Below are positions 50,601 through 62,300 of a DNA stretch of 64,000 bases, piece after piece. The stretch is from Aphrocallistes beatrix. Lineage: Eukaryota; Porifera; Hexactinellida; Sceptrulophora; Aphrocallistidae. Made by a program: the position numbers and the translations under genes. Within the stretch, counting starts at the first letter, position 1. Every line of letters starts with the position of its first letter. The DNA lies in NCBI GenBank assembly GCA_963281255.1, contig OY725488.1:8095524-8159523 (forward strand). Direction: 5' to 3'. The notes beneath the pieces are model-generated. The model saw only the letters and a list, made by a program, of their open reading frames with translations, was not told the DNA's origin and made no database searches.

Positions 50601-53600
50601 CAGTAACAACACATTTGAAGAAGCTATTCTGCACGTACACTTGCTAATAGATCTGATAATTCATCAGGAATTAGAGCCTAAACACGACGATCCACGTACG
50701 TACTATATACATATCGAATAAAAAAATAAAATGTAAATTTATTCTTTGACTTTAATCCATTCTATTTATACTAAAGTAAAGACACCAACTTTGTATGGCT
50801 CAGCCTAAATGAATTAATCAGAAGTGAGCATCAAAATTATTCCATATAATATATGTTATTGAAAATATACTTATAAACTCACAAAATTTCTTTTCCCATT
50901 ATTGAATGAAATACGTACTGTCATTATTTATTTAATTTCATATAGTTCGGATTCCCACAGATTTATTGACCTCAATTGATCGAGATGAATGGGAATACTT
51001 TTTTGAAAAAACTTTTACTAACCAACTTTTGGAATCTAGTGAAATGCTACTTAGGGAAAAAATGCTGATTGTTATTTCAAAGTCGGACAATTGTGACATC
51101 TCTTTATTGAGGTAAGTCTCATACAATCAATCTCATTCAAGTATAAAATATCCGACATTCTAGAGAAGTGAGAAATTTTGAAATTTTCTACCTCGATTCT
51201 TCCAATCACGCATAACTCCAAAACTGTTGAAGGTTGAGGGGTCTCATTCGAGGTAGAATTATCTCCTCTATCATCCTATTAACTCAGAATCACGACACGA
51301 GCATTTGGAAATTATAGTATCTTAAAGTCAAAACATGCAACAGTAACTCCCAAATTCTACGTCGAATGAACCCAACTGGAGCCTCAATTCTCAACCTTCT
51401 GAGTTATGTACATTTGAAGAAATCAATGTAGGAAATTTTGCAAAATTTCCACTTCTAAAGAATGACACGAACAGCTCATTTTTGGGATTATTAAAAAAGC
51501 CAGTTTATTTTTACTTTTGGGCAAGTAAAACTAATTTGAATCTCTTTTGGGCCGAATATTTTTTTAAATGGATAATTAAAAATACTTCTTTAATTTTAAA
51601 TAGCATAAAGTCACTGCCATAAAGTGACAATACTATTGCCGTTAAAATGATTTATAGAACTTTCTACGAAGAAGAGAAGGAAACAGATCGAAATTCGATG
51701 CTGTGGAGACATAGAAGTATCATAGGCTATGAACATCTCTCACAAGTTTTTAATCGCCAGAGTTTACACACTATAGCCAAATATCCACTGTTAGAAAAAT
51801 TTCTCAAAGAAGAAACTCGCTTATCTGCCACAAAGTACCTGCCTGATCTCGTGAATCTGAGGTTTCAACTCATTCAGAAGAGCATGGAGTATTGCAGCGA
51901 GAGGAGAATATCAGAGTTATCTGTTTCTGAATTTATTAAATTTATCAAGAAAAGTATGTGTTATGTTTCTGAAAGGTTGGGTATATGGTTGCTAACTTGA
52001 TAACTCAAGCTATTCTTGTAATTCTATAAACTTTGCCTCCCTAATAGCTAGGAATATTTCTAATGCTAACTCGTTGGTATGATTTATTGTTTTATCTTCG
52101 TTTCGTTCTGAAACTACCAATGAATGCAGCATCCTCCATTATTTTGTTGTTTAAGGTTTTAAAACGATTTTCGTTGGCAAATCTTAGCTTTATGAATGCT
52201 GGTTATTAGTGCCATGATTGAATATTCTTGTCAAGTATTATTCAATTTTCTTTATAGAGGAAACTCACTCAGCAGATGAATATAAACAAATCTTCAATAC
52301 TTTTCAAATGATCTGGAGTGAACTCACCAACCAGCACAAATGCAGCGTTGAATGCAGTAATATGCAGATCGGTGATTTGGTTGGAGTTGGAAATAATGGA
52401 GGCCTGCTGACGAAACTGATCTCTAGCCTGGTTGATATTCACAACGGTTTTATATCTCAATACAATAAGTCGTTTTGTACACCTAGGTAATTATCGTTTT
52501 TGTGAAATAGAACAATATTATTAGTATTGCATTAGTATAGGCATGGCAGGCGCCAAAAAAGGGCAGCTCATGTGAGCACGAAGTGTTGTCGGATTTATAG
52601 AATGTAATTTTGTCCTAATTAAGCATATACTGTATTTATTTAATATAAAGTCCACTTTTATATTTCGAGTAGGATATCTCAAATAAATATATTCCATTCC
52701 AGTGTACTATGCTTAATAGAACCACTGTAAGGTCAATCGGGATACTTTGGCAGGAAGATAGTAGATCTCACACATAGAATTCGGAGTTAATCGTGAATTA
52801 CTTTGTTTAATTCTGCATAATCGGGTCAAAATATAGAGATCCGAAGTAACCCGATTAAACATAGTCAGCTGTATTCCAATTTTCACAATCCTTTCGACAC
52901 TGAGCATACATACTTAGGGCGTTCAAACTGTACTCCAGACAGGGTACTTTCGAAAAAGGATTAAGTCATACTATTTGCCATAAAATTAAATCAATGCATT
53001 ATTTTAATCGTGAGAATATGAAGAATTTATATAAAATGTCGAAAAGTTTTGACTACTCGATAACTAATAGAATGCCCTAATTATTTCGTATTTTTGAAAA
53101 ATGTGCTATATGTCGACAAACATTTTAAAACAACTGATTAGGTCTAAAAGAAGTGTACCGCTGAGTGTTGTTTCTCCTTCACACATGATCAACTATGAAG
53201 ATCATCTTGACAGTCTCATATTCTCTAACGCCACTTACTCCTTCCAAATGGGAGAAGGGACACACATCCACTATAACTTCAGTGGTATTCAGAAGGACTT
53301 TGCCACAAGATTTATGTCCTCTAAACCCACAATAACACTAGAAACATTAGACACAGAGTATCCAGAACAGATTTCTATGCTTGATTATTTCAAAAGACTC
53401 AAACTGAAAATTCCTCAAGTCGGTTCAGTTAAATTTACATATACTAGTATACATATGAAGTTAATGTTTCATTTTAACATGTACTTGTTTAGGAAGAATT
53501 ACCAGATTGGGATTCGATTTTGGAAGAAGTGATGAATCCTGTTGAAATATCTGAAGTTATTTCTCTTATTGAGATGGTTCTTAAGTTTGCATCTTCTGCG

Positions 53601-55549
53601 GATGGATGTTCTCCCGACAAACAAATAAAATCTTATTTACACGAAGTACTCAGCTATCCAGAGAAGAAAAATCTAATCAGCAAAACAGTGAGTACTTTAG
53701 AATCTGTATAATTTGACACCTTTTGGAAAACGAAAAAACTGTCGGATTATACAATAAAATTTCTACTGTCCAACGCCAGTTATGGTAGAAAACGATATCA
53801 GATTATGCCGATCTTTCGTAGTATACAGGTGTCAGATTATGGCGGTTCTACTGTATTTGGAAATTGTAAATTATCTGATATTTTTTACTTATATATATGT
53901 ATATGCTATAGGCAAACGAAATCTGCTGTCTTAAACACTTATCATCACTGTGGCACCATTTGTCTATCCACAGAGCAAAACGGCTAGCGCTTCTTCATAA
54001 GGTAATTCTAGCAGGGGAGTGGCAGCATGATAGAGTGGTGGTTGTTGATAACTTATTTAAATCTTATATATTAAAACGCTAGGATTTTTTTTTTTTGTGT
54101 GTGTTTGTCCGAATTGATTGAAAAATTAGCAAGTCGTAGAGGTAAGAAAATTGGCATGTAGGTGTCAAATGATATGACTACGATTAAGTTCTAAGATCTA
54201 AGCGAAATTTTCACACCTCTGCGAAAAAATGGAAAACAATTTTTCACACCTTTTCTATACTAAATAAATGACTACACTATCGCAATAGAAATCATTGTAC
54301 GACACTACAATACGTAGATCGTCATTGTTATTAATACTTCAAAGCAACGACTTATGTTTGATATCTTAAATGTATTATAGTGTATAGCAATAAAAAAGAT
54401 TATGTGCATATTTTCACACCTTTATATACATATTTCACACCATTGTGTGTAGGTGTAGATTTCGAATATCATATTTTCGAGTAAGTTTGATAATTAATTT
54501 GTTTACTTTTGTTTACAATAGATACATAAAGTAAACAAATTACAAAAATAGGCTAGAGACTAGCTTCCAACGATTGACATGGGTTTTCTAGTGCTGTTGA
54601 TTGATAGGCTAGATTGAGTAACTCCAGGCGCCCGCAGGGCGACTCTACGGACACGTAGTGTCCGCAAGCCGCGTAGCGAAAGCGCGCAAAGCGCTTGTAA
54701 TATAATATTATGGTATCGTATAATGATTTTATTTTTGGTGTGAAGCCATACCAATATAATTTATAAGAAAAATGTGAAAATTTTGTTTCGATTTTTTCAC
54801 AGAATTGTGAAAATTTCGCCTTTAGATTTTCGAACGAATAGTCTAGCACAGTCATTGTTTGGATAATTTCACTGTGCTAGACAATACTCATTTGGTATCA
54901 GACGCATTTGTGGAATGTCTGAATATGTAGATGCTTGTAGAGACGGAGGAATCTGATGTAATTTCTAGATTACTTTTTTAGTCTCCATTTCCTTCTATAT
55001 CCCGTAACTATCTGGAGGATGTGAAGTCATCAGATATCCCGAGGCTACTGAAGGGTATTACTAAGAAAAATGTAGATGGGATTCTAGCACTGATACACGA
55101 TTTCATCTTTTTCAACTTGAATCTACTTGTATCAGATCATGCAGCTATACCAAACAGCAAGTAAGAAGTTCATCTAACATTTGTATACGTAGTTGAATTA
55201 TTATTATGAACACAACACCAAGTAAAATACATGCACACGTTTATATAATAAAATTGTGACATCATTTAATTTAATTTTCATTGCTCAGACGAAGTCACAG
55301 TATTCTACGAGAAAAGTGATTTATCTGTGACCTGACTGCCTGAACGCTTTTACCGTTCTGCTCAATTTATTGGTATTTCTGTCTAGGTTGCGTGAGAGTC
55401 TAGTTGATTTCTCCAAAGTTATAAATATTTTTGTTTCTACGAAAGAAGAGCCTGATTTTGAAATAATTCCAGATGATCTCCTCGTCTCCCAGACCATCAG
55501 TGTCTGGATTTGTTTATCAGTGCATTCTGAAAAGAGGCTTCCTCAATGA
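29038..55549 (+). CDS. Copy B: complete RNF213-like giant AAA+ protein, 24 exons, about 4,863 aa
   Basis: The first exon, 29038-38643, is followed by 39943-40108, 40254-40700, 42045-42217, 42302-42768, 43282-43417, 43516-43592, 44092-44178, 44261-44524, 44738-44855, 45816-46262, 47067-47174, 48067-48168, 48492-48845, 49308-49465, 50409-50695, 50946-51111, 51658-51953, 52258-52486, 53142-53418, 53493-53687, 53912-54001, 54982-55160 and 55387-55549 (TGA). All phases agree and the sum is exactly 4,864 codons. An in-frame TAA at 29011 and an A at -3 support the ATG. Human RNF213 is about 5,200 residues and acts as a cytosolic dynein-like AAA+ ubiquitin ligase in lipid-droplet biology and antimicrobial defence. 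Copy B keeps the zinc ribbon, stalk, tandem AAA core, hinge, shell and C-terminal domain, but I see neither RING nor RZ finger. Function as a ligase is therefore doubtful; ATP-driven remodelling is inferred. A possible poly(A) signal AATAAA is at 55828. Confidence 0.92.
35341..37680 (+). other. Tandem AAA+ ATPase core encoded in copy B
   Basis: Both ATP-binding modules keep the P-loop Lys (K2131, K2471) and the catalytic Walker B Glu (E2192, E2543), so both look able to bind and hydrolyse ATP. In human RNF213 the corresponding two modules (called AAA3 and AAA4) are the ones with ATPase motifs; the other modules are degenerate. The GKPGxSKS loop, with Ser before Lys in place of the usual Gly, is characteristic of this family. 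This is the most conserved part between B and C and the surest basis for the family call. Confidence 0.9.
38905..39666 (+). mobile_element. H1 Helitron-like non-autonomous element
   Basis: A 762-bp element begins TCTTATATATTAATACGC and ends GCGAAGCGCGCTTG, inserted exactly between A (38904) and T (39667). A hairpin GCGGACAC-GCA-GTGTCTGC lies about 35 nt before the end. The TC start, AT target, lack of inverted repeats and 3' hairpin fit a Helitron; the terminal CTTG in place of CTRR is unusual. No coding region. Confidence 0.7.
39689..39875. mobile_element. Complete pogo-like MITE, family 1
   Basis: About 187 bp with ends CAGTCGACTCCGCTTAATAG and the complement, in a TA run directly after the 3' end of an H1 element in copy B's first intron. 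It is the reference copy for the partial members at 14990, 28414, 47307 and 52704. Confidence 0.85.
39943..55549 (+). CDS. Copy B downstream exons: hinge, shell and C-terminal domain
   Basis: These 23 exons add 4,986 nt (1,661 residues plus TGA). Segments that match human RNF213, recalled from memory, are YKLLRSCV-like RLLRCVQKAV in 39943-40108, TPLL/NLDL-like residues in 40254-40700, SSRFFLQMLLNITF in 44261-44524, HSHVLRDP in 49308-49465, ISVALIRTLMHSIF in 50409-50695, YLPDLVNLRFQL in 51658-51953, INYEDHLDSLIFSNATYSF in 53142-53418 and QTISVW near the end. Introns range from 74 nt (53419-53492) to about 1.3 kb. The 49308 start is preferred because the same in-frame AG exists in copy A; a second in-frame AG lies 12 nt downstream. 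Confidence 0.88.
41330..41495. repeat. P: short TIR repeat, tandem pair
   Basis: A shortened unit (41330-41389) is followed directly by a full unit (41391-41495) that matches the one at 11756, including GGGGACACTGTGTCCCC. Copy B intron 40701-42044. Confidence 0.7.
42860..43020 (+). mobile_element. H1 Helitron-like 5' fragment
   Basis: TATATTAAGACGCTAGGACT and TTCGAATTGATTGG match the H1 5' region. The similarity fades after CACACCTTTGAAAAAAA. It lies in copy B's intron 42769-43281. Confidence 0.6.
43593..44091. other. Copy B intron 43593-44091
   Basis: No repeat family or exon was recognised. The stretch was read for the missing RING cysteines and none form a series. Confidence 0.5.
44092..44524 (+). 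other. Site of the expected RING finger in copy B (not present)
   Basis: In human RNF213 a C3HC4 RING lies just before a segment reading NSFFVDLVSTICF. The equivalent SSRFFLQMLLNITF is found here in exon 44261-44524. The two short exons before it (43516-43592 and 44092-44178) contain only isolated cysteines: one Cys in VIHVCNL and a TCRSC pair across the splice. No C-x2-C, C-x-H-x2-C series can be made in any frame across 43418-44260. Copy A has the same arrangement at 5974-6480, with a PCQSC remnant. The RING was either lost or never present in this lineage of paralogues. Confidence 0.7.
45442..45730. mobile_element. Complete pogo-like MITE, family 2
   Basis: About 289 bp in the copy B intron 44856-45815, with ends CAGTACATCCTCGCTATC and GGATTAGCGAGGGTATACTG flanked by TA. 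A second, reversed member lies upstream of copy C. Confidence 0.8.
46263..47066. other. Copy B intron 46263-47066
   Basis: AT-rich with no clear element; CAGTGGCGGTGCTAG at about 46283 may be a hAT end scrap. Confidence 0.4.
47307..47454. mobile_element. Pogo-like MITE, family 1, partial
   Basis: The interior and the right end (ATTAAGCGGAGTCGACTG) match the 39689 copy; the extreme left end is missing. It sits in a copy B intron between H2-derived fragments. Confidence 0.75.
47457..47560 (+). mobile_element. H2 internal fragment
   Basis: TTGGCTATGACTCCACTAAG and the following ATGTCGATTCATCGTG match the H2 5' half with several changes. It directly follows the MITE at 47307. Confidence 0.6.
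47605..47890. repeat. TIR element with a degenerate tandem repeat inside
   Basis: GGCAGTGTTGCCAGATGAG and TTCATGATATGGCAACATTG are inverted ends. Between about 47645 and 47830 the word TTCATGCCA and close variants repeat about every 20-25 bp. A solo end of the same type is at 50008. Copy B intron 47175-48066. Confidence 0.6.
48492..49465 (+). other. Site of the expected RZ finger in copy B (not present)
   Basis: In human RNF213 the RZ finger (WxxCPNGHPxxxGECGRPM...CxxC) sits between a FLPTMP segment and TGHVLGNPQRR. Here exon 48492-48845 ends with the FLPTMP-like region (NHFFPAISEEEY) and exon 49308-49465 has HSHVLRDPFGRS, but the residues between contain a single Cys and no CPxGH. The intron 48846-49307 was read in the + frames and holds no Cys/His cluster. 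Copy A shows the same lack (9265-10373). The RZ finger carries the cysteine needed for RNF213's RING-independent transfer activity. Confidence 0.7.
48932..48962. other. Strong hairpin with T tail in a copy B intron
   Basis: AAGGTCTGGGG and CCCCAGACCTTTT pair around a short loop. It looks like a bacterial terminator but lies in a spliced intron (48846-49307), so its role is unknown; it may be the core of a small repeat. Confidence 0.4.
49495..50002. mobile_element. hAT-type MITE, 508 bp
   Basis: Ends CAGTGGCGTATCC and GGGTACGCCACTA, with CATGACAA/CATGACAG as an 8-bp target duplication with one mismatch. Poly-G tracts sit inside both ends. It lies in copy B's intron 49466-50408, 30 bp after a donor site. 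Confidence 0.8.
51166..51452. repeat. Imperfect foldback repeat in copy B intron
   Basis: GAAATTTTCTACCTCGATTC at the left pairs with the complement near GGAAATTTTGCAAAATTTCC at the right, and GTTGAAGGTTGAGGGG pairs with CTCAATTCTCAACCTTC. The arms are about 90 bp and worn. In intron 51112-51657. Confidence 0.5.
52704..52871. mobile_element. Diverged pogo-like MITE, family 1
   Basis: The ends GTACTATGCTTAATAGAACC and ACCCGATTAAACATAGTCAG retain the plan of the family, and TTTGGCAGGAAG resembles the interior of other copies. An older insertion than the rest. Confidence 0.55.
54062..54697 (+). mobile_element. H1 Helitron-like non-autonomous element
   Basis: A 636-bp copy lies in copy B's intron 54002-54981, from TCTTATATATTAAAACGC to GCGCTTG, with A before and T after. 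It is collinear with the copy at 38905 and has a hairpin CGGACACGTAGTGTCCG near the 3' end. Confidence 0.7.
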
Positions 55550-55827
55550 TATTCTGTTGAATGGTTGGATTTACATTTTTAATGAATATTGATAATTATA
55601 ATGTTTCAGCACTAATTTTGTGATTTTCTTGAATTTATTGTTGCTTTTAATTAACTTGAAATGTGTAATATTTTTATTTTGAAAATTGCTTGATTTATAT
55701 AAATACTTATATATATATAGTGTTCTGAGTTTTATGGCTGTTTTCAAATCTTCTTTTTGAAATATGGCACTTTGGTTAATTGAACATTTTCCACGAACTT
55801 GTACTGTATACTGTACCCTGTACTGTA

Positions 55828-55833
55828 AATAAA
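55828..55833 (+). terminator. Candidate poly(A) signal of copy B
   Basis: AATAAA lies 279 nt after the TGA of copy B and before the MITE at 55860, in a suitable place for 3' end formation ahead of copy C. Confidence 0.45.
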
Positions 55834-55859
55834 CATGTATAGGTTATTGCTTTGAAGTA

Positions 55860-56125
55860 CAGTACACCCTCGCTAATCCGAGCAACTCTGTGCCAATGAT
55901 CGAAAATATCGTTCGGATTAGTGAATTTGTTCCGATTAGTGAAATAACACTAATTCAATGGGTATTAACTATAATAAACTTGTATTGTTAGAATATTTAG
56001 AATAATATTTTGTTATGATTGCTTTTGTAACGAGGTTTCTCAATCATTGAAAGATATACGTAATATTATAAACGTTGATTTAAAGCATAGAGGCGAATAA
56101 GATTATATTTTGGGTTTTGAAATAG
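55860..56125. mobile_element. Pogo-like MITE, family 2, one end lost
   Basis: It starts CAGTACACCCTCGCTAATCC and is the reverse complement of the member at 45442 for most of its length, ending around TTATATTTTGGGTTTTGAA. It lies between the copy B stop and the copy C start. Confidence 0.75.
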
Positions 56126-56134
56126 TAAGAAAAT

Positions 56135-56240
56135 CCGCTTTTAATTGTACTACCAATTTTCATGTCCCTTCAACTTGTCAGTTCTTGAACCAAATTGGAC
56201 AAACAAATCGTACTGCGTTTTAAGATAATATTATCTCACA
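56135..56240 (-). mobile_element. H1 Helitron-like 5' end relic upstream of copy C
   Basis: A diverged reverse copy of the H1 5' region: the words CCAATTTTCATGTCCCTTC and AATTGGACAAACAAAT match the complement of H1 at 54070-54160. It ends about 70 bp before the ATG of copy C. Confidence 0.6.
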
Positions 56241-56309
56241 AATTATTTAAACCTGATCTTATACTTATTAACATTATTAGCTAATCTAATGAACTTGTTT
56301 TGTTAAAAT

Positions 56310-59300
56310 ATGGCACAATTTTGTGAAGATATAAAGTGTAAATTTTACGACACCTTTCCTGATGGTCAGAATTTCCCATTTTGTCCCTTTTGCACGAAAC
56401 CATTAGTAGCTGAGAAGCCTTCTCTCCCTGAAGTTACTGATCCTCAACCTGTAGACCAGCATATTGGATGGAAAGAATCATTCGTGCACATAGATTCACT
56501 CCCAAATGTTGTAAGCAATCAATTCTTCGCACCTATTTACAATTGGGGAGTAGCCATGCGTAGGAAAAAATCGTCCACAAAATTTGAAGATGCTAGTGTT
56601 ACATTCTCTACTGCCGTCTTAATGAAACATTATTTACAATCAAATGGTTGCATTTCTCTCAGATTCAAGTATTCATCCATTGGTGAATTCAAGTTTGAAC
56701 GAATAGAATTCAAAGACCTTACACAAGTGAATTATGAAGGAAATGAGTTTGTATTACTCGAAAAAACGATAAAGATTAACAAGAGCGTCATTGCTGGTTT
56801 GAAACATTCTGAACAGCTCCTTATTCCCTACAAGTATTACTTCTCTGATAGTGAAGAGAATCTCTTCCTGAATGAAGGTGATTGCTTTCGAAACTTAGTT
56901 ATTGATTGGTTTACTTTTTCTGGATTAAAAAACATTCGAAAGTTTGAAATGATTGTTTTACCAGAAAAACTTGTGAATGAAGAATATTTTCTTAAACAAA
57001 TCGACATCCGTCTGAGTATTATTTTCAATATTTATGTACCTGGAGAAAAGAAATTATTGCATCTTCCAATTAGCAACATTAAAGATGAAGTTCAGATCAT
57101 TCTCTTCTCTCTCTTTAATGGGTATTATAGCAAGATATCAAGGAAGGAGAAAAAGAACTTTCAAATTTATGATTCAACAGAACAAATCCATGAAATATCG
57201 TCTTATCTAGTCTTTATTTGGTTGAAAAACTTGATGAAGACTTCTTTACCTTTCCATTCCAAATTTTTACTTTTCTTTTTAACATTTGAGGATGAACTAA
57301 TTCAACCACATTCTACTGAACTTTTCATTCTTCTATTTCAAGGAGTGAATGACGGTTTTATTCTTTCTCTTATCAATTCTCGATGTGATGCATTCTCTGA
57401 TTATATATCTGAGATTAAATCACGTCCGTACTTACTCCATCATGCTATGCAGGGTATTTCTAGTAAGGATTTCTCTCAATTAGTTAAGTTTCTTCCTCTC
57501 TATCATTTCCTGTTTGATTCAAAAGAGAATTTCAGCATTGCTCAGTCTAATAATGCATTCCTTGATAATGCTTATTGGGGTCTCCCATCTGATGTGAAAT
57601 TTCAATATTATGACGATGTAGACATATCAGTTATTAGAGATGCAATGTCCATTTTCCACACTACAGATCCTCTCCTACCTTATTCTATTATCCTCCTCGC
57701 TCTAAGATCTGACATATTCTTAGATCTTTTAAAAATCCATTCGATTCCATATCTGTCATTTTTCAGCGTTTCACTCTATCGTGTCAAAACATGGTCATTG
57801 ATACAACAAGACTGTGAATTCCGTGAACTTGTATTCACTACTTTTCTGGAAAAATCTGAACAAACTCCAGGTTTTATGAATGAAGACGAAATCTGTCAAG
57901 CGTGTGATGTTATTTTCAGAATGCTAGATGTTATTAAGGATAGTCCAGTCACACTTCTTGATAAACTTAATTTAGAACAAGCAAAATGTACATTACATTT
58001 TTTAGCTAAACTTCTGGAATTATTTGATGAAAAGCATCCTACATTTTTACCTCTTCAGCACTTTCATCTTGCGAAATCGATTATAATGAACTTGAAACCC
58101 GCTGGAACTCTTCTCAATATCATCAGAAGGTGTCTCTCTGAGGATGTTTTACAACCAAACTATCAATCCAAATGCACACTTTTCGATGAGGTTACGAATG
58201 TATGGGGTGCTCTATCTTGTATACCATTTCCACAAACGTACGACTGGATTTCAGAAATTAGCAAGCAATTGAGTAGTCGATTATCTCTCCAGCCTTTAAG
58301 GAGTGTTTTGGTTACTTTTATTGAGTTATGTAACCAGTATAACGAGATGCTTCCTGATGATTCAATTTTCAGATGTTTCCATAATGAGATATTAGAGAAA
58401 GTAAAGACATCACCAACAATTGTGGAAAACCAAGAAACGACAGTGGAACATATCGTCCAAGTTTCCAAAGAACAGTTCTATTTAGTCGCCGATATTATTG
58501 CAGCTATTTTAGCTTCTAACTCAAGCAAACTTAATGAGAATCCAGTAAAACATATCCTTACTCTTCCTTGGTGGTCCCATGTAGCCAGGTTCTGTAAACC
58601 GGATGAATTTACAGAATCACATCCTGATGCAGAAAATATAATGGAATTGGTTAGGAGTACTTTTTCCAATCTTTCTTTACAATATCACATGCTGACAATA
58701 AAAACAAAAGATTTATATATAATTATTAATAACCAAGATAATTATTTTTCAATGTTACAATCGATGCCTGAAGGAGATCCTCATATCCTTAAACAGCTGA
58801 ATAGAGTTTTCTTTAATGATTCTATACAACACCGTAAAATGCTTAGAGATACTTTCATCGAATTTCGTGCACTCATGCACGATTTAACGAAATTGTTAGA
58901 TTCCACAAACTCCCAGATTCGTTCTCAAGAACTCTTGCAGTTTTTAGATTTTGATTTTGAGAACTCTTCAATTTCTACTCTCTCTCGTATCTCTGAAGAT
59001 GAGAAGATATGTATAATGCCAGATTGGGAACATTCAGAAATTATAAATAATTCTATGTTTAATTTAATGCTCAGAACTTTGCAAGATCTTCTCAAATCTC
59101 AGTATTTTCTGTCTACATATAAACAGAAGGTAGAAGAATTGAAAGAATTCGAAAAGAGTCTGAAAGAATTGCATTTACTTTACATTGGAGTGGCTGATAC
59201 TATTCGAAACACAATAAAAGATCTTTTTAATATGAAAATTCTCATTTCAACAGTATACACACACTTTTACATTGATAATGCTATAGATTCTGATTTATTT

Positions 59301-62300
59301 GATAGAGAAATAGACCATCTCGTGTCTGCTATTGAAATTTTAGATCAACAACCTTGTTCTAATAAAGAATATAAAGCTGAGTCTGTGAGAAGGGCAAAGC
59401 TTTGTTTTAAACTTAAGCAACGGCGGAAGTTAACTGAAACGATTATTCAAGTGAAAAATCAGTTTTGTCTGAAAGGAAATTTTAGTGAAATTGACATTCT
59501 AAAGACATTAAACGACCAGGAAATGGAATTACAATCAATCACAGAAGAAATGTTTAATATTTCAAACCAAATATTCCAGTCTAATGATTTAGATCAGGAA
59601 ATACTTGATAGCTTGTTAATTTGTGTAGACCTTTTCCTATGGGCAAGTAGTATACTACAAACCCAAACTGATCTAGATAACCTCAGAGAATTGGCGCTAA
59701 ATTCGATCGATGGTTCTCCATTTGAAGTAAATCGTATCTCTTCCTTCTATACTCTCTGCAAGCTATTTAACCCATTTACCTATGAACTTAACGAAGAAAT
59801 TGACCAAGAAAGTTTCCTGTACAGACTATCTAAGGTCCATCATAATATTAAGTCACGCGAAGATATTCAAAATAAACTGGCAGATATTTGTAGAGACTGT
59901 GCTAAAGAGGCAAATATTGAATTCTGGAAAACTCTCGAATTAAAACACACTTCAATCGGAGGTAACACACTTTCTAAACTCAAACTAATAATGTCAGATG
60001 GAAATATTATACTGAATGTTAAAAAATCATCCTGCAGTGTTGAAGATATTATTTCTGTTCAAATTACTCAAGATTACAAAATCAAAACCTATTCTCTAAA
60101 TGAACTGAAGGAGATGCAGAGTGAAACTGTTCTGATTTCTCCTGAAATGCATCAAGATTCAGTCGGTGCGAGGTTTCAACATCTGTTGAAACTGATTCTT
60201 AGTCTTTCTGAAATCGTTTTGAAGTTCCATAAATCTGGAGATGTGCTGTTTCGAAACAAAAAGCTAGCTTACTCTTGTGATTCGACTGATATTTTGTCAG
60301 AAGATATTACTTTCTTGGAAGAGAAGTACAAGAATTGGATCAATTATTTTGAGCAAGCACGTCAAAAGTGTTATTTTTTAAACTTTTTTACTTCTTCACA
60401 GATTCTAACAATTCAGATAGGGCTGGAGAGGCTAGAGAGATTTCCTTCTAAAGTTATAGAAAAGCAAGCTTTTTATTTGCTAATTATCTTATCAGAAGAT
60501 TTAAGCGAGGAAGAAGTTCGTGCAGCATTCAACAGAGTCGACGGAGGATCTTTATCATCTGGCTACAGTAGTTCGATTAGTAGCATAGGTTCAGTTACAT
60601 CCGATGAAACGGGCTTATCTGCTAGGGTGGACTCTAAGTCGTCCAGATTCATAGATGCGCCAATACCTAAACAATTTGACATTCAACCTAATCTGGACTT
60701 TATGTCTCTTTCAGACACTGAGTTAGGTGAAACTCATACATTTTATGTTTCTAAGTCAGAGATGATTAAAATGTATTATGATCAACACGAATATATTTCA
60801 CTCACTAAATTAGAAGAGATTTTTAGAATTTTAAGTTCAAGAATGGTTCTTAAAACGCGTGATTTTTCACTAATATCAGGTGAACCCAATCTTATTTTTG
60901 TTGCCAATCATCTAATTATGCATTCCATCTTATCTCTCTATTACCCTTCAAAACAGCTCCCATACCCCCACGAAGTTCTCATCTGTTCTGAAAAGACTAC
61001 TGTAGAGGAAATAGAAATATTCTGGAGAAGATCTCTCAACAATGCTTCTAATGCTTTTATTTTCTGTTTAGCTTCAATTGAGAAGTTGAACTATGATGTT
61101 GCAGTGAAGAGTGTATCTTCTCTTAAAGGTTTTGTCAACTCTGCAAGTTCTAACAAATCAGAATTTCGATTAGTGTTGATATGCTCTGAAGAACACAAAC
61201 ATTCTAGTTATATGGCATCAGCTCTTGTCAGATATGAACGAATCTTAACAGAAATCGAGAACTTAGAGAATCTCAAAGCGTTTGTTTTTAAAAGCATTTC
61301 TGCTTCCACAGATTATTCATCAAAGGAAAGTGAACATTTTCCAATGAAACCAGCTTCAACTGTCGATCAAAATAGATATTATGTAAGAATTGTATTATCT
61401 GAATCACAAGGAAATGGAAAATCTCTTTGGATAACGCGACTAGTTGAAGATTTAACGAAATTAAAATCAAAATCTGAGGATCCCCATTTAACTCCTTGTA
61501 CGATCGTATCTCTCTATGAGAGTAAAGGTTGTGAAGATAAAGCTGTTAACAAACTCCTCGCTTCACCAGTATCAGCAGGTGAATATGGACGAATTTATCA
61601 TTTTGATATTATTTGTTCATCAGATAAACAGATTCTCTCATTTCTATTCAAGTTGCTCATTATGAGGACAATTTGTGACAGTTCAGGTCGTATTTATCGC
61701 TGTAGCAAGAATAACTACTATGTCATTGAAGCTAACATGTCTACACTCACTCCAGAACTGATGCATTTCTTTGATTTATTTCCTGTTTGGAAGTGTTTGG
61801 GACCAAATGAAGTGTTAAGTTATGAAAAAAGAAATAAACGTTCGAAAATGAAACAAATTACTCTGCACGACACTGGTGAATTTGAATCTGATGCATTCCA
61901 GCGAGTATTCACGTATCTAGCGAAATTAGAATCTCGAGCGAATATAGATGAGTACGTGTACACGAAAGATCCAAATCTAGATCAAGACTGCGGGGACCAA
62001 TTAGATCTTCTTCTGAAATATTATGATCAAGATAATCCATCTTGGAGTGAAATAAAACATTTTATTTCATTTCTTAACAAACAGCTGATTGCTTGTGAAG
62101 GAAATATTTATTGCCAATCTTTCAAATTGAATAAGAATTGGAGTGGATTCAAACAGTTTTTAGTGGACTGTATGGTTCTGATGTCAAAAGATTTCACAAC
62201 TCCCTCACTCAGGAATTCATTACAGTCTCCGCCTCCAGATGCAGTTGCTGGATATGGCATAGACGAGAATAGGAAGTGGGGACAGAAAAACTATCCTAAC

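Noticed and set aside
53419-53492. Continuous translation across 53101-53532 without an intron
   Set aside because: The read-through residues are not conserved with A, and removing 74 nt restores EELPDW in phase in both copies.
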